Source: Phyllobacterium endophyticum
GTDB taxonomy: Bacteria; Pseudomonadota; Alphaproteobacteria; Rhizobiales; Rhizobiaceae
Assembly: GCF_003010935.1 (NCBI RefSeq)
Contig: NZ_PGGN01000001.1
Location: forward strand, 1,178,001-1,242,000
Length of the DNA stretch: 64,000 nucleotides
Reading direction: 5' to 3'
In this document: piece after piece, positions 7,835 to 15,837 of the stretch
Layout of the letters: each line of letters opens with the position of its first letter
How positions within the stretch are numbered: position 1 is the first letter of the stretch
Translations under genes and position numbers: made by a program
The notes under the pieces: model-generated
Seen by the model: only the letters and a program-made list of their open reading frames with translations
Told to the model about the DNA's origin: nothing
The model's database searches: none

Positions 7835-8776
7835 ATGAGTCTCTCTGCCGTCCCGCTACCGCCCGTCGCCGGGCCTGACCCCGCCAAGACCTCGTCGGAG
7901 GCGGCGCTGGGCTGCCTGCTTGTGGCCGGGGCGGCGATCGCCTGGAGCACCGGTGGTGCACTCACGCGCTTTGTCGAAGCCGATGACAATTGGACGATCG
8001 TCTTCTGGCGCTCCGTCTTCGCAGCGCTGTTTCTCATCGGTTTCATGCTGGTACGCGATGGCCCGCGCGGGACATGGCGGTTGTTCCAGAATATGGGACT
8101 GGCGGGCGTGGGCGTTGCCATCTGCTTTGCCACCGCCTCGTCATGCTTCATCATCGCGCTGTCCTATACCACGGTCGCCAATGTGCTCCTGCTTCAGGCT
8201 GGCGTTCCGCTTTTCGCAGCCTTGATTTCATGGGTGTTGTTTCGCGAGCGCATCGGTGCCGCGACCTGGATCGCCATTGCCGTGGTCATTGCCGGTGTTG
8301 CGATCATGGTGTCGGATTCGCTCGACGGGGCCGTTTCGCCCATCGGCGACATGCTGGCGCTGCTGATCGCCATTTCCTTCGCCATCGCCACCGTCATCAC
8401 CCGCCGCAAGGCCCACCTGCGCATGACGCCGGCTGTTTTCCTCGGCGTCGCCATGGCAGCTTGCTTCGCTTCCATGATGGCGGATCGCTTTGCCGTCGAT
8501 GCTCGCGATTTTGGGCTGCTATTCGCCCTCGGCGCGGTCAATCTCGGGCTTGGCCTCGCGTTTTTCGTCAGCGGAGCACGGCTCATTCCTTCCGCACTTG
8601 CGGCACTCATCAGCACGCTCGAACCCGTGCTCGGGCCGGTCTGGGTATGGCTCCTGCATGACGAGGTCCCGGCGCCACGAACGGTCATCGGCGGGGCCAT
8701 CATTCTTGCGGCCCTTCTCGTGCATTTTGGCTGGGAGTACAGCCGCCAGCGCCGGGCCGCCGCACGCTGGTCGTAA
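7835..8776 (+). CDS. DMT superfamily (EamA) transporter
   Basis: A 313-residue membrane protein with about ten hydrophobic segments in two EamA repeats (first starting GCLLVAGAAIAWSTGGALTR, second GDMLALLIAISFAIATVITR). EamA proteins are inner-membrane exporters of amino acids, purine-type metabolites or other small molecules; the substrate cannot be read here. The C-terminus is basic (YSRQRRAAARWS), consistent with a cytoplasmic end. It is on the same strand as the polyamine importer that follows after 169 bases but has no evident functional tie to it. Confidence 0.85.
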   Translation: MSLSAVPLPPVAGPDPAKTSSEAALGCLLVAGAAIAWSTGGALTRFVEADDNWTIVFWRSVFAALFLIGFMLVRDGPRGTWRLFQNMGLAGVGVAICFATASSCFIIALSYTTVANVLLLQAGVPLFAALISWVLFRERIGAATWIAIAVVIAGVAIMVSDSLDGAVSPIGDMLALLIAISFAIATVITRRKAHLRMTPAVFLGVAMAACFASMMADRFAVDARDFGLLFALGAVNLGLGLAFFVSGARLIPSALAALISTLEPVLGPVWVWLLHDEVPAPRTVIGGAIILAALLVHFGWEYSRQRRAAARWS

Positions 8777-8945
8777 CTGCTCCGCAAAACAACTGCGCTG
8801 CACCACCAAATCTCGCACTTGCGCAATTTTCGGCCGGGTGTTGCCTCAAGCCAGTTGACGAACACGCTGCAATCTAAAAAGGTAGGAACAATAGGGAACC
8901 CGCGGCGTTGCCAAACTTGGCAGTGCTGGCATCATGGAGATATAA

Positions 8946-10037
8946 ATGGGAATTAAGACTGCACTGTTGACGGCTACGTTGGCGCTCGGGCTCGCAAGTT
9001 CCGCCTGGGCTCAGGACCGAGTGGTCAACGTCTATAACTGGTCGGACTATATCGATCCGGTACTCCTTGAAGAATTCACCAAGGAAACGGGGATCAAGGT
9101 CGTATATGATACCTTCGATTCCAATGAAATCCTCGAGACGAAGCTGCTTGCCGGCGGCACGGGTTATGACGTTGTGGTCCCGACAGCGAATTTCCTGCAG
9201 CGCCAGATTGCAGCGGGCGTTTTCCAGAAGCTGGACAAATCCAAGCTGCCCAACCTTTCCAATACATGGGACGTCATCAATCAGCGCATCGCGACCTACG
9301 ATCCGGGCAACGAGTATTCCGTCGATTACATGTGGGGGACCACCGGCCTTGGCTACAACGTCGACAAGATGAAGCAGATCCTGGGCTCCGATGAGAAGCC
9401 CACATGGGACGTGTTGTTCAAACCGGAGATGGCAGCGAAGTTCAAGGATTGCGGTATCCATATCCTCGATTCGGCTTCCGACGTCATGCCATCCGCGCTC
9501 GCCTATCTCGGTCTCAATCCGGACAGCAAGGACCCCGATGAACTCGCCAAGGCCGGTGCGCTCCTTGAATCGATCCGCCCTTACGTGCGCAAGTTCCATT
9601 CGTCCGAATATATCAATGGCCTGGCCAACGGCGATATCTGTCTCGCCCTCGGCTATTCCGGTGATATCCTCCAGGCCAAAAGCCGTGCAGAAGAAGCCAA
9701 GGCAGGGGTAAATGTGGACTACGCCATTCCTGCCCAGGGTGCACAAATGTGGTTTGACGTCATGGCGATACCTGCCGATGCGCCGCACATTGCCGAAGCG
9801 CATGAGTTCATCAACTACATGTTGAAGCCGGAAGTTGCCGCCAAGGCGACGGACTTCGTCTCCTACGCGAACGGCAACAAGGCCTCGCAGGCGATGATCG
9901 ACAAGTCGGTTCTCGAAAATCCCGCGGTCTATCCGACACCCGAGGTGCTGGCAAAGCTCTTTACTGTCACACCCTACGACACGAAAACGCAACGCGTGGT
10001 GACGCGCTTGTGGACCAAAGTGGTCACCGGGCAGTAA
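8946..10037 (+). CDS. potF: Periplasmic polyamine-binding protein of an ABC importer
   Basis: A 363-residue protein with a clear signal peptide (MGIKTALLTATLALGLASSAWA) and the start of mature PotD/PotF proteins, RVVNVYNWSDYIDP, whose Trp-Ser-Asp contacts polyamine amines. Further family features are VVPTANFLQRQI, YMWGTTGLGYNVDK and LALGYSGDI. GGAG precedes the ATG. It is the first gene of a potFGHI unit, separated from the ATPase gene by a strong terminator hairpin that should make this protein more abundant than the membrane parts. Putrescine is favoured because of the nearby puuA and puuB-like genes; spermidine is possible. Confidence 0.92.
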   Translation: MGIKTALLTATLALGLASSAWAQDRVVNVYNWSDYIDPVLLEEFTKETGIKVVYDTFDSNEILETKLLAGGTGYDVVVPTANFLQRQIAAGVFQKLDKSKLPNLSNTWDVINQRIATYDPGNEYSVDYMWGTTGLGYNVDKMKQILGSDEKPTWDVLFKPEMAAKFKDCGIHILDSASDVMPSALAYLGLNPDSKDPDELAKAGALLESIRPYVRKFHSSEYINGLANGDICLALGYSGDILQAKSRAEEAKAGVNVDYAIPAQGAQMWFDVMAIPADAPHIAEAHEFINYMLKPEVAAKATDFVSYANGNKASQAMIDKSVLENPAVYPTPEVLAKLFTVTPYDTKTQRVVTRLWTKVVTGQ

Positions 10038-10043
10038 CCCGCA

Positions 10044-10076
10044 AAAAGACCCCGGCATCCGATGCCGGGGTCTTTT
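10044..10076 (+). terminator. Terminator/attenuator hairpin between potF and potG
   Basis: AAAAGACCCCGGCATC is followed by its near-perfect complement GATGCCGGGGTCTTTT, a U-tailed and A-headed hairpin that can act in both directions. Placed 6 bases after potF and 30 before potG, it probably reduces read-through into the permease genes. Confidence 0.85.
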
Positions 10077-10106
10077 GAAATCAGGATATAAAGACCGGGG
10101 CAAATC

Positions 10107-11255
10107 ATGAAATCACTGGGAAGTTTCCGCCGGACATTCGCACCCTGGAATGACGCGCAAGCCAAGCCCTTCATTGCCATCGAGAACGTCACCAAGAAGT
10201 TCGGTGATTTCGCCGCGGTCAATGACCTGTCCCTCAATATCTACAATCGCGAATTCTTTGCATTGCTCGGCGCATCCGGCTGCGGCAAGTCGACTCTCCT
10301 GCGCATGCTGGCCGGCTTCGAGGAGCCGACCTCTGGCCGTATTCTTATCGATGGCCAGGATATGCGCGGCATCCCGCCCTACAAGCGTCCGGTCAACATG
10401 ATGTTCCAGTCCTATGCGCTTTTTCCGCACATGACCGTCGAAGGCAATATCGCCTTCGGTCTCAAGCAGGAGGGCATGGCCAAGGCGGATATCGAGGCGC
10501 GCGTCGCGGAAATGCTGAAGCTCGTAAAGCTCGAGCAGTTCGCCAAGCGCAAGCCGCACCAGCTCTCCGGCGGGCAGCGCCAGCGCGTTGCGCTTGCGCG
10601 TTGCGTGGCCAAGCGTCCAAAGGTTTTGCTGCTCGACGAGCCGCTTGGTGCGCTCGACAAGAAGCTGCGCGAGGAAACCCAGTTCGAGTTGATGGACCTG
10701 CAGATGAAGCTCGGCCTGACATTCGTGGTGGTCACCCACGATCAGGAAGAGGCCATGACGATGGCCGATCGCATCGCGGTCATGGACAAGGGCAAGGTCA
10801 TGCAGGTAGCGACGCCCGCGGAAGTCTATGAAGCGCCGAATTCCAAGTTCGTCGCCGACTTCATCGGCAATGTGAACATGTTCGAAGGCACGGCAGCTTC
10901 GGTTGCCGGTGGCAAGATCGATATTGCCGTCGCACCGGAAAGCCTGACCATCCGCACCGATTCCGCTTCGAAGAGCTTCACCGCCGGGCAGCCCGTCGGG
11001 TTTGCCATCCGGCCGGAAAAAATCCGCGTCAGCCGCAAGCCGCCGGCTGATCCCTCAGTCAACTCTGCGCAAGGGGAACTGTACGACATCGCATATTTCG
11101 GTGACATGACAGTCTTCCATGTCAAACTCGAGAGCGGCCGGATCATCAAGGCCGCCAGTCTCAACGCAGTGCGAACCGTCGAAGACCCGCTGGGGTACGA
11201 TGATACGGTGTGGGTCAATTTCGATACCGACGCCGGTATCGTGCTGACCGCGTGA
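10107..11255 (+). CDS. potG: Polyamine ABC transporter ATP-binding subunit
   Basis: A 382-residue ATPase with Walker A GASGCGKST, Q-loop FQSYALFPHMTV, signature LSGGQRQRVALARC, Walker B VLLLDEPLGALD and switch His in VVTHDQEEAMT. The C-terminal third (from about residue 285, VGFAIRPEKIRVSRK, onwards) is the TOBE-type domain usual in PotA/PotG. It energises import by the two permeases that follow. The N-terminal 20 residues (SLGSFRRTFAPWNDAQAKPF) are an extension typical of PotG relative to PotA. The next gene starts 14 bases after its stop, so the three genes form one operon. Confidence 0.93.
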   Translation: MKSLGSFRRTFAPWNDAQAKPFIAIENVTKKFGDFAAVNDLSLNIYNREFFALLGASGCGKSTLLRMLAGFEEPTSGRILIDGQDMRGIPPYKRPVNMMFQSYALFPHMTVEGNIAFGLKQEGMAKADIEARVAEMLKLVKLEQFAKRKPHQLSGGQRQRVALARCVAKRPKVLLLDEPLGALDKKLREETQFELMDLQMKLGLTFVVVTHDQEEAMTMADRIAVMDKGKVMQVATPAEVYEAPNSKFVADFIGNVNMFEGTAASVAGGKIDIAVAPESLTIRTDSASKSFTAGQPVGFAIRPEKIRVSRKPPADPSVNSAQGELYDIAYFGDMTVFHVKLESGRIIKAASLNAVRTVEDPLGYDDTVWVNFDTDAGIVLTA

Positions 11256-11268
11256 GGAGGGGGATGTC

Positions 11269-12180
11269 ATGCACAAGTTGATATCCTCCGTCGCAAGCCG
11301 GCTGGTCATAGCCGTTCCCTATCTTTGGCTTCTGATATTCTTCCTCATTCCCTTCGTCATCGTCTTCAAGATTTCCTTGTCCGAAGTCGCGATGGCAATC
11401 CCGCCCTATACGCCGGCGTTCAATCTCCTTTCGGGCTGGGAAGGTCTCAGGCAAAGTTTCGCCCAGTTCTCATGGGACAATTATATCTGGCTCGTTGAGG
11501 ACCCTCTCTATTACAAGGCCTACCTTTCCAGCCTGTTTATCGCCGCTGTTTCAACCATTCTGACGCTCATCGTCGGCTATCCCATCGCCTATGGCATGGC
11601 GCGCGCTCCCGCGACGATCCGGCCGACGCTCTTGATGCTGGTGATCCTCCCTTTCTGGACGAGTTTCCTGATCCGCGTCTATGCCTGGATCGGCATTCTC
11701 AAGCCTGAAGGGCTGCTGAACCAGTTCCTGCTCTGGGCCAATGTGATCGACACGCCGCTCAATATTCTCAATACCAATACGGCGGTCTTTATAGGCATCG
11801 TCTATTCCTACCTGCCGTTTCTGGTGCTTCCGATATATTCGGCGCTGGAGAAGATGGACTATTCGCTGGTTGAAGCAGCCGAGGACCTGGGCTGCCCGCC
11901 CATATCCGCATTCTGGAAGATAACCTTTCCGCTTTCGCTGCCGGGCGTCATAGCCGGGTGTTTCCTGGTTTTCATTCCGGCGGTTGGCGAATTCGTTATC
12001 CCCGATCTGCTCGGCGGCTCGCAGACATTGATGATTGGCAAGACCCTGTGGAACGAGTTTTTCTCCAACCGCGACTGGCCCGTTTCGTCGGCTGTTGCGG
12101 TCGTGCTCCTGCTGTTGCTGGTCGTGCCGATCGTGCTGTTCCAGCGTGCCGAGGCGCGGGTGCAGGAAAGCGAGAAATAA
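11269..12180 (+). CDS. potH: Polyamine ABC transporter permease (PotH type)
   Basis: A 303-residue inner-membrane protein with about six hydrophobic helices and the EAA loop coupling motif, EAAEDLGCPPISAFWKITFP, that docks on the ATPase. The N-terminal region (LVIAVPYLWLLIFFLIPFVIVFKIS) and the long first periplasmic loop are typical of PotH/PotB. GAGGAGGGG precedes the start. The potI start codon begins one base after this stop codon, so translation is probably coupled. Confidence 0.92.
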   Translation: MHKLISSVASRLVIAVPYLWLLIFFLIPFVIVFKISLSEVAMAIPPYTPAFNLLSGWEGLRQSFAQFSWDNYIWLVEDPLYYKAYLSSLFIAAVSTILTLIVGYPIAYGMARAPATIRPTLLMLVILPFWTSFLIRVYAWIGILKPEGLLNQFLLWANVIDTPLNILNTNTAVFIGIVYSYLPFLVLPIYSALEKMDYSLVEAAEDLGCPPISAFWKITFPLSLPGVIAGCFLVFIPAVGEFVIPDLLGGSQTLMIGKTLWNEFFSNRDWPVSSAVAVVLLLLLVVPIVLFQRAEARVQESEK

Positions 12181-12181
12181 G

Positions 12182-13000
12182 ATGAACACCACTTGGTCCC
12201 GCTTCAACATCGCCTCGCTTGTTCTCGGTTTCGCCTTCCTCTATTTGCCGATCGTTCTCCTGGTGATCTATTCGTTCAACGAGTCCCGGCTTGTTACCGT
12301 ATGGGCCGGTTTCTCGACGAAATGGTACGTCTCGCTGTTCCACAACCAAAGCTTCATCGACGCGGCCTGGGTAACGATCCGGGTTGCCCTTGTCTCGGCC
12401 AGCGTCGCGACTGTTCTCGGCACGCTTGGCGCTCTGGCCATCAGTCGCTATACGCGCTTTCGCGGGCGGCTGCTGTTCTCTGCAATGATCTATGCCCCGC
12501 TGGTCATGCCGGAGGTCATCACGGGTCTGTCCATGCTGCTTCTGTTCGTGGCAATAGGTTTCGACCGCGGCCTCTGGACGATGATCCTCGCGCATATCAC
12601 CTTCTCCATGTGTTTTGTCGCCGTCGTCGTGCAGTCGCGACTGGTCTCATTCGACCGCTCGCTCGAGGAAGCGGCGATGGACCTGGGTGCAACGCCGGTT
12701 ACGACCTTCTTCAGGGTAACATTGCCCGTGATCCTGCCGGCCGTCGTCTCGGGCTGGATGCTCGCCTTCACTCTGTCGCTCGATGATCTGGTGATTTCAA
12801 GTTTTACCTCTGGTCCCGGCGCGACGACGCTGCCGATGCGTATCTATTCGCAGGTGCGCCTTGGAGTGACTCCGGAGATCAACGCCGCCTGCACCATCCT
12901 TATCGCCATCGTTACGATCGGCGTAATCATCGCCTCCATAGCCAACAAGCGCCGCGAGGTTCAAAGGGCCCGCGACGAACAAACCGCCGCACGGAACTGA
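12182..13000 (+). CDS. potI: Polyamine ABC transporter permease (PotI type)
   Basis: A 272-residue permease with six predicted membrane segments and the EAA motif EEAAMDLGATPVTTFFRVTLP. The start ATG at 12182 (MNTTWSRFNIASLVLG) is one base after the potH stop; a longer in-frame extension exists only because potH is open in that frame. Together with PotH it forms the heterodimeric channel for the substrate delivered by the PotF-like protein. The C-terminus is basic and polar (ANKRREVQRARDEQ). No gene follows in the operon: a palindromic repeat begins 97 bases downstream. Confidence 0.92.
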   Translation: MNTTWSRFNIASLVLGFAFLYLPIVLLVIYSFNESRLVTVWAGFSTKWYVSLFHNQSFIDAAWVTIRVALVSASVATVLGTLGALAISRYTRFRGRLLFSAMIYAPLVMPEVITGLSMLLLFVAIGFDRGLWTMILAHITFSMCFVAVVVQSRLVSFDRSLEEAAMDLGATPVTTFFRVTLPVILPAVVSGWMLAFTLSLDDLVISSFTSGPGATTLPMRIYSQVRLGVTPEINAACTILIAIVTIGVIIASIANKRREVQRARDEQTAARN

Positions 13001-13096
13001 CAACTCACGACAACTGCACGGCCTCTTATTCTTGGTCGAATGCAACTCTGCGTTCGTTGTGTCGCAGTCAATTCGCTTCAAGATATGGCACTGGTT

Positions 13097-13178
13097 ATCT
13101 CCCCCCATTGTGGGGGAGAAAGGATTTTCTTGAATTTAGCATCTCGCTAAATTCTTAGAAAATCCAAGAGAGGGGATC
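13097..13178 (+). repeat. Palindromic intergenic repeat, copy B (left flank of DUF559 gene)
   Basis: Layout: ATCTCCCCCC...GGGGGAGA hairpin, then AAAGGATTTTCTTGAATTTAGC / GCTAAATTCTTAGAAAATCC long stem, then AAGAGAGGGGATC. The same ends and module order occur in copies A, C and D. Its orientation is opposite to copy C, so B and C form an inverted pair around the DUF559 gene. Confidence 0.9.
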
Positions 13179-13208
13179 AAAGCAATCAGGCAGGATATCC
13201 CACCAAAG

Positions 13209-13592
13209 GTGCGGACCTATGCCCGGGGAATGCGTAGAGACGCGACCCTGGCAGAAAATCTCTTGTGGCAAGCAATCCGAAACAACCGGCTTGGTGGTTT
13301 AAAATTCAAGCGGCAGGCGCCGCTTCTCAGCTATATCACGGATTTTGCCTGCTTTGGTTCAAAGCTGATCGTAGAACTGGATGGCAGCCAACACTCGGGA
13401 TCAAGTTCAGATTTGGAGCGGGATAGACGTTTGGAAGCGGCAGGTTTCAAGACGCTACGTTTCTGGAACAATGAGATTTTGGCAATCTGGACGGGGTATG
13501 TTCGCAGATATTGTATGAAGCGAGCAAACGATAAGGTGGGTCCAATCCCCTCTCTTGCGATTTCTAGCACTTGGCAAGGGCCAAGATGCTGA
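13209..13592 (+). CDS. DUF559 (Vsr/REase-like fold) endonuclease-family protein
   Basis: A 127-residue protein with the DUF559 pattern: MRRDATLAENLLWQAIRNNRL, GLKFKRQAPLLSYITDFACF, LIVELDGSQHS, ERDRRLEAAGFKTLRFWNNEI. The Asp in TDFAC, the Glu in VELDGSQH and the following Gln match the catalytic positions of the very-short-patch-repair-like nuclease fold. The start used is a GTG at 13209, because the conserved region begins right after it and no better ATG lies upstream. The last 16 codons lie inside repeat copy C, so the C-terminus (VGPIPSLAISSTWQGPRC) is repeat-encoded. Function in cells is unknown for the family; DNA cleavage is inferred from the fold. Confidence 0.85.
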   Translation: MRTYARGMRRDATLAENLLWQAIRNNRLGGLKFKRQAPLLSYITDFACFGSKLIVELDGSQHSGSSSDLERDRRLEAAGFKTLRFWNNEILAIWTGYVRRYCMKRANDKVGPIPSLAISSTWQGPRC

Positions 13593-13622
13593 AATCGCTT
13601 TCTCCCCCACAAGGGGGGAGAT
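13545..13622 (-). repeat. Palindromic intergenic repeat, copy C (right flank, inverted)
   Basis: Reverse complement of the family layout: ATCCCCTCTCTTG at the left, CTTTCTCCCCCACAAGGGGGGAGAT at the right. The central stem differs from copies A, B and D (GCGATTTC...GAAATCGC with an inner CTTGGC/GCCAAG), while the ends are conserved. It overlaps the 3' end of the DUF559 gene by 48 bases. Confidence 0.88.
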
Positions 13623-13689
13623 GGTGGAAGCGCTCTTCCTGCAATCCAGAAGAATACGTTTTCCAAGACTTACACCAGCCGACTTTCGT

Positions 13690-15573
13690 CTACTGGGAAA
13701 TGATAGGCGAGATAAACGGATTATCCCACGAACCGCCTATGAAAAAGCGCGTATGATTTGCCGTCATCTGCGGCCTTGCCGCTTCCGCCGTGCCACCCGC
13801 AGTCTCTGTTGCGGCTGCGGCCCCTTGTGCGGCAAAGTCGCCCGTCAGTGCGAGGCTCTTGCCGATCAGCGTCACGATGCCGGCAAAGCTGAGGGTGCCT
13901 GACTTGGTTACGATCTGCGCCGTATCGAGGGCAGCGACACCGTCCATGATATTGGCCTTGACCTCGAACCGGTCGAATGCCAGCCACGCGTCGGTCTTTT
14001 CGTTGAGGCTGAAAAAACGGTCCGTCTTGGCCTTGCTCAGAAGACTGTTGAAATCCAGGCTGCGGATCTGCCCGCTGCCGAAGCGCATCGACAATGTTCC
14101 CTTGGCGTTGGCGAGCGCCGATGACCAACGCGATATCGGCCCTTTCAGGACGAGCGACATCGTGCCCTTGCCGAGTTGGAATCGCGAGCCGAACCCCATG
14201 AGCGCCGCGATGGAAGCACTGTTCACGTCAGTGCCGTTGAGACGCAACTCGCCCGTTGTCGCGCCATCGCCCTCGTCGGCGAGTTGGAAGCTGGCAGCAA
14301 CGGATCCATCGAAGGCTGTGGCCTCGCCTATGTCGAACATGGCGCGCCCGTTGCGGATTTGGGCCGTTGCCGCGACTTTCGACAGGTTTATCGTTCCAAT
14401 GGTTGCAACCTGTGTCGAAACCCGCAGGTCGAGATTGAGCTGCTTCAGGAAACCACTGTCGATCACTGCGTCCGATTCTGTCGAACCATCGGGCAGGGGC
14501 ATGAAGCCGGCAAACACCGAATGAATGTCAAGCGTGTCGAAGGCGAGCGTGCCAGTGACGCTGGGCGTTCCCTGGTCGAGCACGATTTCGATCACCCCCT
14601 TGGCCGGATTGTCGTTCAACGTCGCGGTCAGGCCGTCCAGCTTCATGCGCGTCGCCGAGCCGGAAACGGAGGCATCCAGAGCGAAGCTGCCGATCGGCGC
14701 CCCGGGTATCGTCGCCATGCGTGACCATTCAAGCGTTCGCCGGAGTGATGGCGATGTCAGCGAAAGCGTCCCTTCGAAGAACTGGTCCTTCGAAATATTG
14801 GCGGAGCCGTTGAACGAAAGCGTCAGGGGTGTCGAGCTGATATTGACCTGCAAGGGGCTGGTGCCGCCGGCAAGCAGCAGCAGCGCCCGTGTTGCGGAAC
14901 TGTCGATTTCCGTTTCCTCGCCGTGCCAGATCGCCTTGCCCTGGAAGCTGGCGACCCCCGAGGTCTGCGGCCAGTCGAAGACACCGCTGATACTGGAGAT
15001 TTGTTCCTCGGCGCCGTTGATTGGCCGTTTGAAAGTCACCATCGCGTCTTCGAGCCGCACGCGCCCGAACGGCTGGGACGAGACGGTGCTCATGTCCGGC
15101 TTGGCGGGATTGGCTTCCACCGCAGCGCGGGCTTCCCGCACGACATCGCCGATCCGGCCATCGCTCCTTGAAAGCGCCTCGCCAATCTCAGAAAGGCTTT
15201 TGATCGGCTCATCGATGACAAATCGCGGCCGCACGATCTTGGTTTCGGTGAATTCGGTTTTACCCAGCAGCGCGGAAAGGAGCGAAAGGTCAACTTCTAT
15301 TCTCTCCGCCTGCATGAACGGGGCGCCTTCGCTTTGCCAGGGGTTGCGAATGGTGATGTCGCCCAGCGAAGCGGTGAAGGCGGGAAAGAAAGTTATCTGC
15401 GGTGTCTGGCGCGACTCGACGCTATACCCCGTCCAGTTGCTGATTTCCTGGATAAGCCTGGCGCGGATAAGGTCGGTGCTGACAAGAAAAGGCAACGCCG
15501 CCACCACGCCCGCAGCGGCAAGTGCGAGCAGCAGGGCCGTTGCGAGGAGGTTCCTTGGCCTCAGAAACGACAT
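13690..15573 (-). CDS. AsmA family protein
   Basis: A 627-residue protein with one N-terminal membrane anchor (LLATALLLALAAAGVVAALPFLVSTD) and the DLIRARLIQEISNWTGY start typical of AsmA proteins, followed by a long beta-rich periplasmic region ending with the conserved C-terminal AsmA block (GTMSLVLKGPISRW, ADLDTAQIVTKSGTLSFAG-like segment). AsmA proteins are inner-membrane-anchored periplasmic proteins linked to phospholipid transport to the outer membrane. The C-terminus, IGGSWDNPFISP, is the usual AsmA closing motif. It is co-directional with, and 264 bases downstream of, the large sensor kinase; they may or may not share a transcript. Confidence 0.88.
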   Translation of the reverse strand: MSFLRPRNLLATALLLALAAAGVVAALPFLVSTDLIRARLIQEISNWTGYSVESRQTPQITFFPAFTASLGDITIRNPWQSEGAPFMQAERIEVDLSLLSALLGKTEFTETKIVRPRFVIDEPIKSLSEIGEALSRSDGRIGDVVREARAAVEANPAKPDMSTVSSQPFGRVRLEDAMVTFKRPINGAEEQISSISGVFDWPQTSGVASFQGKAIWHGEETEIDSSATRALLLLAGGTSPLQVNISSTPLTLSFNGSANISKDQFFEGTLSLTSPSLRRTLEWSRMATIPGAPIGSFALDASVSGSATRMKLDGLTATLNDNPAKGVIEIVLDQGTPSVTGTLAFDTLDIHSVFAGFMPLPDGSTESDAVIDSGFLKQLNLDLRVSTQVATIGTINLSKVAATAQIRNGRAMFDIGEATAFDGSVAASFQLADEGDGATTGELRLNGTDVNSASIAALMGFGSRFQLGKGTMSLVLKGPISRWSSALANAKGTLSMRFGSGQIRSLDFNSLLSKAKTDRFFSLNEKTDAWLAFDRFEVKANIMDGVAALDTAQIVTKSGTLSFAGIVTLIGKSLALTGDFAAQGAAAATETAGGTAEAARPQMTANHTRFFIGGSWDNPFISPIISQ

Positions 15574-15837
15574 GAGGTTTCCAATAGTCTTGTGCCTTCT
15601 TCACCAGAAAATCATGCTTCCGCCCGAGACCACATGGTTTAGCAAGAGCGCCATGCAATGCAAGGACGATAACGCCATATATCAGACTTTAACGCGGACC
15701 GCCCGCAGGTACTGTATGGGTTCAAGATACTCCACCACGGCGCTGGCAGGGGTTTTCGTTGGTGGTGCGGGATCAGTCGTTGGTCATCAGGCCAGGGGCT
15801 TGCGCCATCCGGCGTCGCCATATCGAACCTTGCGACT

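Larger units (their letters stand above)
13097..13622. other. Candidate mobile unit: DUF559 gene framed by inverted repeat copies
   Basis: The 526 bases from copy B to copy C contain exactly one gene, a DUF559 endonuclease-like ORF, between two oppositely oriented members of the repeat family. The outer boundary on both sides is the ATCTCCCCC-type hairpin. This is the structure expected of a small mobile or formerly mobile cassette. No transposase is present and I did not find a convincing target-site duplication, so mobility is a hypothesis. Confidence 0.4.

Noticed and set aside
8874-10103. Long minus-strand open frame opposite potF (409 codons)
   Set aside because: Antisense shadow of a clear, signal-bearing solute-binding protein; product shows no domain.
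13097-13622. CRISPR-like array from the repeated hairpins
   Set aside because: Copies are few, inverted, far apart and not regularly spaced, and no cas genes are present.
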